Part shown: piece by piece, positions 8,048-16,257 of the stretch | How positions within the stretch are numbered: the first letter of the stretch is position 1 | How the letters are laid out: each line of letters opens with the position of its first letter | Origin: an uncultured Clostridia bacterium | GTDB lineage: Bacteria; Bacillota; Clostridia; CAKSNL01; HGM11501 | DNA length: 64,000 nucleotides | Assembly: GCA_934476235.1 (NCBI GenBank) | Contig: CAKSNL010000007.1 | Coordinates: forward strand, 1-64,000 | Reading direction: 5' to 3' | Notes under the pieces: generated by a model | What the model was told of the DNA's origin: nothing | The model's database searches: none | The model's input: only the letters and a program-made list of their open reading frames with translations | Program-made: the position numbers and the translations under genes

Positions 8048-10183
8048 TTATCTCACTATAACCTCATCATATGTTTCGATGACCTCGCCCGAGGGCAGTA
8101 CGACGGTCTTTTTAAGCTCAGAAGGGGACGTTACCTTTATCTTAAAGCCGTCCTTTTTCTCCCAGTGCACGTTAATTTCGCCGCACGGAGTCATGACAGA
8201 GCCTTCCGCTCCCTCGCGGTCAAAGATGTAAGGCTTTATCAGAACTTCTTTTTTCACCGTGTCGATGTCCCTTATGCCAAGGTCCATCGCCGAAAACTCA
8301 AAGATTGCGACGGAGCCCCACGCGTGGCACTCGGACCGCTTGTCGTTCGGTGCCTCGGGCACCGTCGAGCATTCAAGGCTTACAAAATTTCTGAACTCCT
8401 TAAAAAGAACGTCTCTCTTTTCGTAAAGCCCCGCCTTTTCAAGCGCTCTGAAATAAAAATAAGCAAATCCGAACGTTGCGCGGTTCTCTAAGTCCTTCGA
8501 GTTATAAAGCACGTCCTTCTCTTTGCCCTTCGCCGCTCCCGAAAGCACCGCCCAGATATTCTCGTGCTGAGCGAAGTATTTTTTCGACGGCGAGGAGGCA
8601 TACATTCCCTTCTCCCCGTCATAGCAGAGCGAGGTGACGGTTTCGTTCATTTTCTCCGCCTCGGCGGTAAATTCCTCCGCCTCGTCAAAGCGCCCTATCA
8701 TGCGGCATATGTCCGCTCCCGCTTTAAGCGATGCCGCGTACAAAAGCGAAAGCGCACTGTAGGACTCGCCCTCGTCGGTATTCGGCACTCCGCGCGTGTA
8801 GCCCTCCGACCAGTCGATAAAGTTCCAGTTCGGGAACCTTTTTATCATTCCGTTTTCATCCTTGTGATTTGAAAACAGATAAAAAAGCCTTTCAATCACG
8901 GGAATGTACTTTTCAGCGGTATCGGTATCTCCCGAAATTTTAACGTAGTCTTTTACCATAAAGGGATACATGAGCGCGAATCCCGGAATTATCTGCGGAG
9001 TGTTGGAGGGATAGCGCGAAAGGAGCATGCCGTCCGTCCTCTGCGAAAGCGCAAAGTCGTTTATCGCCTTTTTGATAAGCCTGTAGTCCGGGCTTATGCG
9101 CGAGGAAAATACCGTCTGCAAATATGTATCCATAAGGTACTGAAGCTGCTCATAATACGGGCAGTCGGTAAACGTTTCGTGCATGCAGAGAAAAAGCGTG
9201 CGCTTGCTTATTTCTATAAGCTTTTCGTCCGTTTCGTTATAAAGCTTCATGTCCGGAATGCAGGAAAGCGGATAGCCTGTCTTAACAAAGTCGATGCTTT
9301 CTATCGTAACATTGTCACACTCCGTCTTAACGTAACGGAACGTTCTCATCCAGTAAGGCTCGTAATATCCGCCGTCCGTCACCTTGACCTCGTCATAGTC
9401 GCCGTTTATCTGCATGGACGGGTCGCTTCTTACGCCTTTTTTAAGTCTGCCGTCCGGCTTTCTTTCAGAATAGCACTCGGCATAGGTTATCTTAAATGTG
9501 CCGGTGCCCTTTAACTTGATTCTTATAAACGCGCATATTTCCCCGCCCGCGTCATATATCCCGTCCTTTGACGAAACAAAGCCGCTTTCTTTAAAGTACA
9601 TCATCGGGATGGTGCGGCGCTTTAACAAAAAGCCCGGCGCGATAAGCCCGTATTCGTTGGAGCCCGCGTCCTCGGTAAAGGCGCGCATATAGGGCACCGC
9701 CTCGGAAAAGTCATACTCCTTTTTTAATGTAACGCGCTCGTTGATGCCGAGCGACGCGGTGACAGGCTCCGAGAAAAACCTGATATCGTCACCTTTCGCG
9801 CTCTGCCAGCCGGACCCGGTAGTCAAAAGCTCGCCCTCTATCGCAAGGCACGCTTTTCCTGTGCGGTAAACCGCCATCTGCCGTTCGCGCTCCTCCCAGT
9901 TGTCCCCTTCCTTAAGGGACAAAACGAGCACACGTATTTCGTTTTCGCCTTTTTTAAGCGGAACGCTCACCTCGTCGTAATACCTTTCCTCCGGCATGCC
10001 CTTTAAGGGACCGATTGCCGTTAAAACGCCGTTTGCATAAAGCTTATAGCGCGCATTCGCGAAAATTTTAATTACCTCGTCTTTCCCGTCCGAGATAACA
10101 GTCTTTTTAAATATATAGACCGCGCTCTCGTCGTCCAAGGCGCGCGCATCCGTCACCGCAAGGGCGTCCATTCTCTCCTCCAT
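8048..10183 (-). CDS. Alpha-L-rhamnosidase-like glycoside hydrolase (GH78 family)
   Basis: 711 residues. The N-terminal half is beta-sandwich (KKTVISDGKDEVIKIFANARYKLYANG, a carbohydrate-binding fold). The C-terminal half is an (alpha/alpha)6 barrel with the GH78-like block MHETFTDCPYYEQLQYLMD, NFIDWSEG, ESYSALSLLYAASL and CHAWGS. A C-terminal beta domain starts near HWEKKDGFKIKV. No signal peptide is visible, so it probably works on imported oligosaccharides. Two starts are possible: ATG 10183 with GGGGAGG upstream, or ATG 10171 with GGAGGAG inside the longer frame. It sits 15 nt after the MalY-like gene. Substrate specificity beyond the family is an inference. Confidence 0.78.
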   Translation of the reverse strand: MEERMDALAVTDARALDDESAVYIFKKTVISDGKDEVIKIFANARYKLYANGVLTAIGPLKGMPEERYYDEVSVPLKKGENEIRVLVLSLKEGDNWEERERQMAVYRTGKACLAIEGELLTTGSGWQSAKGDDIRFFSEPVTASLGINERVTLKKEYDFSEAVPYMRAFTEDAGSNEYGLIAPGFLLKRRTIPMMYFKESGFVSSKDGIYDAGGEICAFIRIKLKGTGTFKITYAECYSERKPDGRLKKGVRSDPSMQINGDYDEVKVTDGGYYEPYWMRTFRYVKTECDNVTIESIDFVKTGYPLSCIPDMKLYNETDEKLIEISKRTLFLCMHETFTDCPYYEQLQYLMDTYLQTVFSSRISPDYRLIKKAINDFALSQRTDGMLLSRYPSNTPQIIPGFALMYPFMVKDYVKISGDTDTAEKYIPVIERLFYLFSNHKDENGMIKRFPNWNFIDWSEGYTRGVPNTDEGESYSALSLLYAASLKAGADICRMIGRFDEAEEFTAEAEKMNETVTSLCYDGEKGMYASSPSKKYFAQHENIWAVLSGAAKGKEKDVLYNSKDLENRATFGFAYFYFRALEKAGLYEKRDVLFKEFRNFVSLECSTVPEAPNDKRSECHAWGSVAIFEFSAMDLGIRDIDTVKKEVLIKPYIFDREGAEGSVMTPCGEINVHWEKKDGFKIKVTSPSELKKTVVLPSGEVIETYDEVIVR

Positions 10184-10198
10184 GTCATTTCCTCCCCT

Positions 10199-11359
10199 TT
10201 ATTTTAAGGCTTTATAAAGCCTTGAGAGTCCTTCTTTTAATACATCTTTGGGGCATGCCGTGTTGAGCCTTAAAAAATATCTCCCGTTTCCGCCGTACTC
10301 ATCCCCCTCGCTTAAGTAAAGCCCCGTCTTTTCGCGGACGGTTTTTGAAAGGGCAACCGAATCGTCCGTAATACGCGAGCAGTCGAGCCATAAAAGATAT
10401 GTCGCTTCGGACTCCGCTACCCTGATTTCGGGAATGTTTTCGTTTATAAATTCTCTCGCCGTCCTTTTGTTGTCCGAAATGTATTTTTTAAGCTCGGAAA
10501 GCCATTCGTCGCCTTTTAAAAATGCCGCGGCAGCCGCGCTGACGGCGAAAACGTTCGGCTCTGCCGCCTCGTCGGTATTTACCGCGCGGCGCATTTTGTT
10601 AAAAAGGTTTTCGTTTTCCGCATAAAACGCCGCCGTCCCGATTCCCGCAAGGTTAAACGCCTTCGTCGGCGCGATAGCGGTTATGCTTATGTCCGCGCAC
10701 GTATCGGACGCCGAGGCAAAGGGAACATAGTCCCTCCCGGGCTCCGTAATGTCGCAGTGTATCTCGTCCGATATCACGGTGACGGAGTGCTTTTTGCACA
10801 TTTCGCCGAGGCGCGCCAAAGTCTCCCTGTCCCAGATATTGCCCGTGGGATTTTGCGGATTGCACAGTATCAAAAGCGTCGCTTCGGGGTCGGAAAGCTT
10901 TTCCTCAAGGTCCGAAAAGTCCATCCCGTAGCGCCCGGAGTCATATTTAAGCGGGTTTTCAACGACCCTTCTTCCGTTATTTATGATTGAGTTAAAGAAA
11001 ATATTATAAGCCGGGGTCTGGATTATCACCTTTTCCGCCGGGGTGGTGAGCTTTCTCACCGCGCTTGAGATGAGCGGGACAACGCCCGTGACAAAGCAGA
11101 GCCTTTCTTTTTTCATCTTAAAAGCGTGAAGCTTTTCCCAGTGGTGAACGTACGCCTCATACCACTCGTCCGTCACGACCGAGTAGCCGAAAACGCCCCT
11201 TTCAACTATTTTTAAAAGCTCCTCGGTGATCTCGGGCGCGGTGCGAAAATCCATGTCCGCCACCCACATGGGAAGCTCGTTTTCCGAAACGTCCCACTTT
11301 AACGAACCGGTGTTTCTGCGGTCAACCGCCGTGTCAAAATCGTACTTCAACTTTGTCAC
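10199..11359 (-). CDS. PLP-dependent MalY/PatB-type C-S lyase (aminotransferase class I/II fold)
   Basis: 386 residues opening YDFDTAVDRRNTGSLKWD and LPMWVADMDFRTAPEI, the MalY/PatB signature. CNPQNPTGNIW, SDEIHCDI and ITAIAPTKAFNLAG (PLP lysine near residue 235) are intact. The family cleaves cystathionine or other S-conjugated cysteines and may act as an aminotransferase. Its start overlaps the end of the DUF3737 gene by 4 nt (ATGA), so the two are translationally coupled. The pairing of DUF3737 with MalY-like genes recurs in Firmicutes as far as I recall, and its meaning is unknown. Confidence 0.88.
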   Translation of the reverse strand: MTKLKYDFDTAVDRRNTGSLKWDVSENELPMWVADMDFRTAPEITEELLKIVERGVFGYSVVTDEWYEAYVHHWEKLHAFKMKKERLCFVTGVVPLISSAVRKLTTPAEKVIIQTPAYNIFFNSIINNGRRVVENPLKYDSGRYGMDFSDLEEKLSDPEATLLILCNPQNPTGNIWDRETLARLGEMCKKHSVTVISDEIHCDITEPGRDYVPFASASDTCADISITAIAPTKAFNLAGIGTAAFYAENENLFNKMRRAVNTDEAAEPNVFAVSAAAAAFLKGDEWLSELKKYISDNKRTAREFINENIPEIRVAESEATYLLWLDCSRITDDSVALSKTVREKTGLYLSEGDEYGGNGRYFLRLNTACPKDVLKEGLSRLYKALK

Positions 11360-12180
11360 CCCTTTATGATCTTCGTTTTGGCGGGGTCGATTTTGTCGGG
11401 CTCTGAGATAATCCCGCCGATGTCCTCGGCTTTTATGATTCCGCCCGAGGGGTTTTTGATGCTTTCTATCTTTCCCGTAAGCGAAGCCTCCACGGTGGAA
11501 TACTCAAACGCGAGGTCGGTATTTATCACGCGGCAGTTTTCCATTTTTAAGTTTTCGGCATAGCAAAAGCCCTGATGGCTTTCGACCGTGCAGTCGATAA
11601 GCGTTAAATTAACCGAGTTCCAGCCCAGATATTCGCCCGAAATAAAGGAATTTTTGACCGTAACGTTCTCCGTGTTCCAGAACGCGTCCTTTGATATAAG
11701 GCGCGAATTTTCGATTGTAACGTTTTTCGCCCCGTCAAAGGAGTAGTTCCCCGTGAGCGTGAAATTGTCAAATTCGGACTCTGCCAGTCCGAAAGCGAAA
11801 TAGTCCCCCTTCGCGGTAAGCCTTTCCGCCTTCACGCCCTTGCAGTGCCAGAGCGTTTCCTCGGCATTGGGCATCGAAATGTCAGAAAGATTAATGTCCT
11901 CTGAGCGCCTGAAGGTCTTGGGCGCGGCGATGACCGTGCCGTCAAGCGATATCCCTTTCGTGTACCATATCCCCGCGCGGGCGCCGATATCCAAAAATCC
12001 GCCGTCAACCTTAACGTTTTTACAGTACCAGAGCGGATATTTCCACCTGAAAATGCAATTTTTGAGCGAAATATTTTCGCTCTCCTTGAGCGGCGACTCT
12101 CCGTCGTAAAAAACCGAGTCGGTAACTTCTCCGTTTTTTAAGCCGAACAGCGCTCTCTCACCCGTAAAATTACCTTTCAC
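11356..12180 (-). CDS. DUF3737 family right-handed beta-helix protein
   Basis: 274 residues. GTG start at 12180 with AGGAGG 11 nt upstream and a promoter at 12207-12235. Short repeated strands dominate (SENISLKNCIFRW, CKNVKVDGGFLD, AKNVTIENSRLIS, TENVTVKNSFISG, NLKMENCRVIN), about 20 residues apart, which predicts a pentapeptide-like or beta-helix coil. WYCKNVK, LWHCKGVKAE and LGWNSVNLTL match what I know as DUF3737. No signal peptide. It is the first gene of a unit with malY-like, GH78-like and perhaps agcS genes. No biochemical function is known to me. Confidence 0.82.
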   Translation of the reverse strand: MKGNFTGERALFGLKNGEVTDSVFYDGESPLKESENISLKNCIFRWKYPLWYCKNVKVDGGFLDIGARAGIWYTKGISLDGTVIAAPKTFRRSEDINLSDISMPNAEETLWHCKGVKAERLTAKGDYFAFGLAESEFDNFTLTGNYSFDGAKNVTIENSRLISKDAFWNTENVTVKNSFISGEYLGWNSVNLTLIDCTVESHQGFCYAENLKMENCRVINTDLAFEYSTVEASLTGKIESIKNPSGGIIKAEDIGGIISEPDKIDPAKTKIIKG

Positions 12181-12206
12181 CTTTGGTTCCTCCTTTTATT
12201 CTGTTT

Positions 12207-12235
12207 ATTTTACCACATTAAGGCTAAAAAGTCAA
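12207..12235 (-). promoter_or_regulatory. Sigma-A promoter of the DUF3737-malY-GH78 unit
   Basis: Minus strand TTGACT (12235-12230), 17-nt spacer, TAAAAT (12212-12207), about 27 nt before the GTG start. Confidence 0.75.
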
Positions 12236-12236
12236 T

Positions 12237-12286
12237 AAAATGACGGCTTTTGCCAAAATTTTTAAGGCAAGAGCCGTCATTCTTTC
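12237..12286 (-). terminator. Terminator after the stalk-domain gene
   Basis: Minus strand ATGACGGCTCTTGCC and GGCAAAAGCCGTCAT pair around an AT-rich loop and are followed by TTTTATTG. It separates the 12354 gene from the DUF3737 unit. Confidence 0.75.
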
Positions 12287-12353
12287 ACTTAAACAAAATT
12301 ATTCCGGGAATTTCCAAATATTTTCCGGCAAACAAGCTCCCTTTCCGCATTTT

Positions 12354-13457
12354 TTACTGTGCGTGGGAGAGGTCGATCTTCACGATTCCGTCCGGACCGG
12401 TGTAGGGAATCTTGGCAGTGGGCGTTCCGATCGCGTACGCGCCGACCTCGTACTGGTTAAAGTAGAGCACGAGATTACTGTCATTAAGATACCATGAAAC
12501 GCTTCCGCTCTGATTTTTAATGTTTGCCGCAACCTCGCTTGCGCCCCCGTCCTTGCTTAATTCCTCTATGAAGCCGGAGAAAGCGTTATTAACCGTCTCA
12601 TTTACCTTTTCGGGGTCTGCGTCCAGCACATCGGTCAGCGCAAGCTCTTTTTCAAGAACCATCTGGAAGGTTCTTGAATAATAGTTCGTGGAGGGGTGCG
12701 CGCCGTTTAAATTTTTATAGTCCGTCATTCTTATCGAAATCATGTTGTTGCGGTTCAACATCACGTCATAGCTTAAGTTAAATTCCTGCGGCCGGAAATT
12801 GTCGCCCATAGCAATGCGCAGTCCCGCAGCGTCCTTCTCAAGCACATCCGCAATATCGTTTACAAAATCGTCCGCCATGGCAAGGTACTCCGAATTAATC
12901 TTTTTTATAAAGTCCGTCCCGCCCTCGATAATTGGATACGCGCAGTCGAAATTAATAAGCGGCGTCCCGTCGCTGTCTTTCACTATTCTTGTCATGTGAC
13001 CGGGCTTAATTTTGTACTGCCCTTCGTTTTCGCTTATTGAAATTGTTTTTGTCTCATTGTCCCAGTCAACCTTTAGGTTCAGGCTTTCGGATACCGCGCG
13101 AAGGGGCACCAGCGTTCTGCCGTTCTCTAATTTGGGCGCGGCGTCAAGCTTCACCGTCTCACCGCCGACCTGCATCTCGTCCGACCCGATTTTTAAGCTC
13201 AGATACTTTTCGCCCTTCATGGCGTTCACGTAATTTCCGTCCTTCCGGGGAGAATAGTTCACCGCGCAGCCCAGAGCCTCAAAGATGGCTCTGAAGGGCA
13301 CGAGCGTTCTTCCCTCTTCAATTACGGGCATAGTGTCAAACGTCAGATTCTCGCCGTTGACCTTGACCGTAATGTCCCCGTCCGCTGCGAATGCCGGAAA
13401 ACAAAGCCCCGCCAAAAGGCACGATGCGATGAGAGATGATGCTAATTTCTTTTTCAT
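12354..13457 (-). CDS. Exported protein: stalk (copper amine oxidase N-like) domain plus DUF3298/RsiV-like domain
   Basis: 367 residues. ATG 13457 is chosen because GGGAAAGGATG lies about 9 nt upstream. The ATG 9 nt earlier has no usable site. Signal peptide at residues 1-25 (KKKLASSLIASCLLAGLCFPAFAA). Residues about 30-150 contain two stalk units, VKVNGENLTFDTMP with GRTLVPFRAIFEALG, and GRTLVPLRAVSESL with VDWDNETKTISI. The rest (NFDCAYPIIEG, YKNLNGAHPSTNYYSRTF, LTDVLDADPEKVNE, WYLNDSNLVLYFNQYEVGAYA) matches the DUF3298/RsiV extracellular domain. It probably acts at the cell surface, perhaps as a sensor or wall-associated protein. It has its own promoter and terminator, so it is likely monocistronic. 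Confidence 0.8.
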   Translation of the reverse strand: MKKKLASSLIASCLLAGLCFPAFAADGDITVKVNGENLTFDTMPVIEEGRTLVPFRAIFEALGCAVNYSPRKDGNYVNAMKGEKYLSLKIGSDEMQVGGETVKLDAAPKLENGRTLVPLRAVSESLNLKVDWDNETKTISISENEGQYKIKPGHMTRIVKDSDGTPLINFDCAYPIIEGGTDFIKKINSEYLAMADDFVNDIADVLEKDAAGLRIAMGDNFRPQEFNLSYDVMLNRNNMISIRMTDYKNLNGAHPSTNYYSRTFQMVLEKELALTDVLDADPEKVNETVNNAFSGFIEELSKDGGASEVAANIKNQSGSVSWYLNDSNLVLYFNQYEVGAYAIGTPTAKIPYTGPDGIVKIDLSHAQ

Positions 13458-13505
13458 AAAAACCATCCTTTCCCGTTTCAGAATTTAATGAGCTTTTCTA
13501 CCTTT

Positions 13506-13533
13506 ATTTTACCATAAATCCCCGGTTTGTAAA
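13506..13533 (-). promoter_or_regulatory. Promoter of the stalk-domain gene
   Basis: Minus strand TTTACA (13533-13528), 16-nt spacer, TAAAAT (13511-13506), about 49 nt before the start codon. Confidence 0.65.
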
Positions 13534-13589
13534 CAGAAAAATCATTATTTAATAAACATTTAAGAAAAATGAAAACCGCGTTTCCCGCA

Positions 13590-14215
13590 CCCTCTTTCGC
13601 CCGAGCACCGTAGGGTCGATTCATGAATCGACCGCTTAGAGGTTCGCACGTTTTTCATGAACCTCCCGAAAAATCCTCCCTTCGCCTTCGGCTCTTCCGT
13701 CTCGCTGCGGCTCGGTCACGCCTCGGTTCTGACAGTCCACCGGACTGTCATTCATTGCCTCGGCGCCGCTTCGCTACTTTTAGCAAGGAGGGCTTTAAAA
13801 TGGCTCCAAGAGCTAAAGGCGTGGCGGAAAAAGACAACGAAGTCTTTTTCCGTTAGGTGCGAAAAACCGTTCAAGGTTTTGTCGCACGCTCTTAAAACCG
13901 CAAAGGCGGTTTTAGGCTGGGTTTTGCGAAGGAAAACCCTGAGGGATTTTTTAGACGCACCCACGCCTTTTACGCACCCATTTTCTCGGGTCGCCGAGGA
14001 CAAAAGACCCCTACGGATTTCCGCGCATGTGGTTGGTGTTTGGATACGGGTCGATGAAGGCAAGAGACCCCTACAGATTTTCCGTACATTACGCTAATGC
14101 ACCGTAGGGGCGATTCATGAATCGCCCGCCTGTTTTCCAGCACATTACGCTAATGTGCACCGTAGGGGATGGCGTCCCCGACATCCCGCCTTTTTTCACT
14201 CACCCGCGCAGAAAC
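13590..14215. repeat. Modular hairpin repeat, copy C (fills 13534-14240)
   Basis: No gene is seen here. Palindromes GTAGGG-TCGATTCATGAATCGA-CC (near 13611-13634), GTAGGGG-CGATTCATGAATCG-CCCGCC (near 14103-14129) and a GATGGCGTCCCCGACATC variant (near 14162-14190) flank long arms. The arms include CCGAAAAATCCTCCC, a GACAGTCCACCGGACTGTC hairpin, CCAAGAGCTAAAGGCGTGGC, a GGAAAAAGACAACGAAGTC hairpin, a GTGCGAAAAACC hairpin, a TTAAAACCGCAAAGGCGG hairpin and GAGGGATTTTTTAG. This copy carries most of the modules and serves as a reference for the others. Confidence 0.85.
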
Positions 14216-14240
14216 AACCTCTGACCTTTCCCGCTCCCCA

Positions 14241-14278
14241 AAAATAAAGAAAGCGCCGTTTGGCGCTTTCTTTATTTT
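14241..14278 (-). terminator. Terminator of the mgtE-DUF378 operon
   Basis: A perfect palindrome, arms of 17 nt (AAAATAAAGAAAGCGCC and its complement) around GTTT. It overlaps the DUF378 stop codon and ends in TATTTT on the minus strand. Confidence 0.85.
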
Positions 14279-14499
14279 GCCGGGTGCTCTTTTTTCTCTT
14301 CCTTTTCCTTGAAAAGGAGGGTTATCGACCATATGCCCGAAAGCCCGACGAGCGAATAGATTATTCTGCTCATCAGCGCCGTCTGCCCTCCGAAGAGAGC
14401 CGCAACGATGTCAAAGCCGAAAAGCCCGATAGAGCCCCAGTTGATCGCGCCGATTATCACAAGCACCAGCGCTATAATATCTGCTGTCATCAATTTCAC
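14272..14499 (-). CDS. DUF378 family small membrane protein
   Basis: 75 residues with two membrane segments (TADIIALVLVIIGAINWGSIGL and the MSRIIYSLVGLSGIWSITLLF region) and a charged Lys/Glu C-terminus (KEKEEKKEHPAK). GAINWG is the DUF378 hallmark. GGAGTGAGTG precedes the ATG. It follows mgtE by 41 nt and shares its terminator, so it should be induced together with the Mg2+ transporter. No function is known for the family. Confidence 0.85.
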   Translation of the reverse strand: MKLMTADIIALVLVIIGAINWGSIGLFGFDIVAALFGGQTALMSRIIYSLVGLSGIWSITLLFKEKEEKKEHPAK

Positions 14500-14540
14500 T
14501 CACTCCTTACAAAAGTGAGTATGCCCCGAAAAATTTCAGT

Positions 14541-15941
14541 TTATACATGAAAAACTGCCTGAGCAACATTAAAGTATACCAAAAGCGAGAAGCAGTCCAC
14601 CACCGTGGTGATTAAGGGCGAAGCCATTATTGCCGGGTCGAACCCGATTTTCTTCGCCGCAATGGGAAGAAGGCACCCGATCGACTTTGCCACTATGACA
14701 GTGATTAAAAGTGCCAGACTCACCGTGAAGGCGATGGAAAACGCGGTGTCAAACGCATATTCCCCGCCCGAGAAATAATATTTCATCACGAGCACGCGGA
14801 TAAAGTTTACTGCCGAGAGCACTATTCCGCAAAGAAGCGCGACCCTTATCTCCTTCCACCAGACCTTTAAGACCTCCGAGCCCTTGATATCGCCCAGCGC
14901 GAGGCTTCGGATAACAAGGATGGAAGCCTGGGAACCGCAGTTTCCGCCCGTGTCCATAAGCATCGGAATGAACGCGATAAGGAACGAAATATTTGCCAGC
15001 CGCTCCTCAAACGAATCTATGATAGCGCCCGTGAAGGTCGCCGAGAGCATTAAGAGCAAAAGCCACGGAATTCTGTTTAAGAACTGGCGCACCGCACCGG
15101 TCTTCATGTAAGAATCCTCCGAGGGCGTTACCGCCGCCATAAGCTCAAAGTCCTCCGTCGCCTCATCCTGGATGACCTCAACAGCGTCGTCAACCGTGAT
15201 GATACCGACAAGCCTTTTTTCGTTGTCAACAACGGGCATTGCCGAAAGGTCATACTTTGAGAACATCGAGCCGACCTCTTCCTTGTCCTCCAGCGTCGTC
15301 GCGTAAATGACCTTTTCGTCCATAATATCGCCGATTAAGACCTCGTCGCCCGCCATTATCATGTCCTTTATCGTGACGATGCCCTCCAAGATCCTGTTTT
15401 TATCGGTCACATAGAAATTCGAGAAATCCTCAAGATCGTCCCCCCGCTGCCTTATGCGGGAGAACGCCTCGCGCACGGTCATTTCCTTTTTAAAGTCCAA
15501 AAACTCCGTGTTCATCAGGCTTCCGGCAGAATCCTCCGGATATTTTAAAAGCCTGTTTATCGCCTGGCGCGTCTTGGAATCGGTGTGCTTTAATATTCTG
15601 TTAACGGCGTTTGCCGGCATTTCCTCCAAAAGGTCGACCGTGTCGTCTAAAAAGAGCTCGTTTATAATGTTGTGAAGCTCCGAATCCGTTATCGTCGTGA
15701 TAATGCTCTCCTGAAGGTCATGCTCCATGTAGGCAAAAACCTCCGCCGCCTGCTCCTTGGGAATGAGCCTGAAGATCATGACCGCCATTTCCTCGTCAAT
15801 GCTTTCGAGTAACTCCGCGGTGTCAACCTCGTTCATTGAGGTTATTATCTCCTTGATTTTTAAAAACTTTCTCGCCTCAAAAAGCTCCGAAAGCTCATCC
15901 TTCAATGCCTTGAAGTCCTTTTCGTCCTTTTTTTCTTCCAT
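14541..15941 (-). CDS. mgtE: Magnesium transporter MgtE
   Basis: 466 residues. Order: N-terminal helical MgtE_N domain (about 20-130, LLESIDEEMAVMIFRLIPKEQAAEVFAYM), two CBS domains (about 135-260, including YVTDKNRILEGIVTIKDM and MPVVDNEKRLVGIITVDDAVEVIQDEATED) and five membrane helices with the pore signature FIPMLMDTGGNCGSQAS followed by ALGDIKGSEVLKVWWKE. MgtE is a Mg2+ channel gated by Mg2+ bound between its cytosolic domains. The start codon follows directly on a run of seven T that ends a hairpin, so the ribosome-binding site (AAAGGCGG) lies inside the hairpin's 3' arm. Leader-based control is discussed at 15942-16096. Confidence 0.95.
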   Translation of the reverse strand: MEEKKDEKDFKALKDELSELFEARKFLKIKEIITSMNEVDTAELLESIDEEMAVMIFRLIPKEQAAEVFAYMEHDLQESIITTITDSELHNIINELFLDDTVDLLEEMPANAVNRILKHTDSKTRQAINRLLKYPEDSAGSLMNTEFLDFKKEMTVREAFSRIRQRGDDLEDFSNFYVTDKNRILEGIVTIKDMIMAGDEVLIGDIMDEKVIYATTLEDKEEVGSMFSKYDLSAMPVVDNEKRLVGIITVDDAVEVIQDEATEDFELMAAVTPSEDSYMKTGAVRQFLNRIPWLLLLMLSATFTGAIIDSFEERLANISFLIAFIPMLMDTGGNCGSQASILVIRSLALGDIKGSEVLKVWWKEIRVALLCGIVLSAVNFIRVLVMKYYFSGGEYAFDTAFSIAFTVSLALLITVIVAKSIGCLLPIAAKKIGFDPAIMASPLITTVVDCFSLLVYFNVAQAVFHV

Positions 15942-15970
15942 AAAAAAATCCGCCTTTCTCCGAAAGACGG
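15942..15970 (-). terminator. Attenuator hairpin abutting the mgtE start codon
   Basis: Minus strand CCGTCTTTC (15970-15962) and GAAAGGCGG (15958-15950) form a 9-bp stem with a GGA loop, followed by AT and seven T up to the mgtE ATG. The 3' arm contains the mgtE ribosome-binding site, so the structure could both stop transcription and block initiation. It lies in a gene's own leader, not after a gene, which is why it is read as an attenuator. Confidence 0.8.
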
Positions 15971-15991
15971 CAACGAAAGAAGCCTTAAGCT

Positions 15992-16072
15992 TCAGCTTAA
16001 AGCGGTGTCGCGAACGCCTTCCGGCAAATTATTCAACTTAAAAATGCATAATCGACTGCCGTCCGCGTCCAT
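15992..16072 (-). CDS. 26-residue leader peptide ORF upstream of mgtE
   Basis: ATG at 16072 with CGGAGGTG 7 nt upstream, a stronger ribosome-binding site than that of mgtE itself. The peptide begins MDADGSRLCIFK, continues with LNNLPEGVRD and ends in TALS, then TGA. The stop codon sits in the loop of a CTTTAAGC/GCTTAAGG hairpin (15983-16002). Codons 4-6 (GACGGCA, 16063-16057) are complementary to TGCCGTC (15972-15966), which forms the foot of the attenuator stem. The acidic start recalls the acidic/proline leader MgtL of enterobacterial mgtA, but similarity beyond that is not visible. Translation is inferred from the site and position. Confidence 0.65.
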   Translation of the reverse strand: MDADGSRLCIFKLNNLPEGVRDTALS

Positions 16073-16102
16073 TTAAACACCTCCGAAAAAAATTATACAT
16101 TA

Positions 16103-16131
16103 AGTATATCACCAATCTTTTTTTCCGTCAA
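16103..16131 (-). promoter_or_regulatory. Sigma-A promoter of the mgtE leader
   Basis: Minus strand TTGACG (16131-16126), 17-nt spacer, TATACT (16108-16103). A second TATAAT lies just downstream at 16097-16092 without a good -35. Confidence 0.75.
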
Positions 16132-16196
16132 GTGCGAAAAATCACATATTTTGATATTATTTTGCACAAAATTAAGTCCGAATATGCGTGTTTTAC

Positions 16197-16225
16197 TTGA
16201 CTATGAGCGATTTTTAATATAAAAT
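16197..16225 (+). promoter_or_regulatory. Sigma-A promoter of the obg operon
   Basis: TTGACT (16197-16202), 17-nt spacer, TAAAAT (16220-16225), 33 nt before the obg start. Divergent from the mgtE promoter. Confidence 0.8.
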
Positions 16226-16257
16226 AGAATAGATAAAAACTATTAAGGAGTATTTTT

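Larger units (their letters stand above)
15942..16096 (-). promoter_or_regulatory. mgtE leader RNA: uORF, antiterminator and terminator
   Basis: The predicted transcript starts near 16096 and runs about 155 nt to mgtE. It holds, in order, a ribosome-binding site and uORF, a hairpin over the uORF stop, and the terminator. An alternative pairing of 7 Watson-Crick pairs plus flanking G-U between uORF codons 4-6 and the 5' arm of the terminator would prevent terminator formation. I see none of the conserved segments of the M-box (ykoK) Mg2+ riboswitch. Whether Mg2+ or ribosome behaviour is sensed is an inference. Confidence 0.6.

Noticed and set aside
15942..16096. M-box (ykoK) Mg2+ riboswitch before mgtE
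   Set aside because: The conserved M-box segments are not visible and the leader is short; the uORF/terminator layout fits better.
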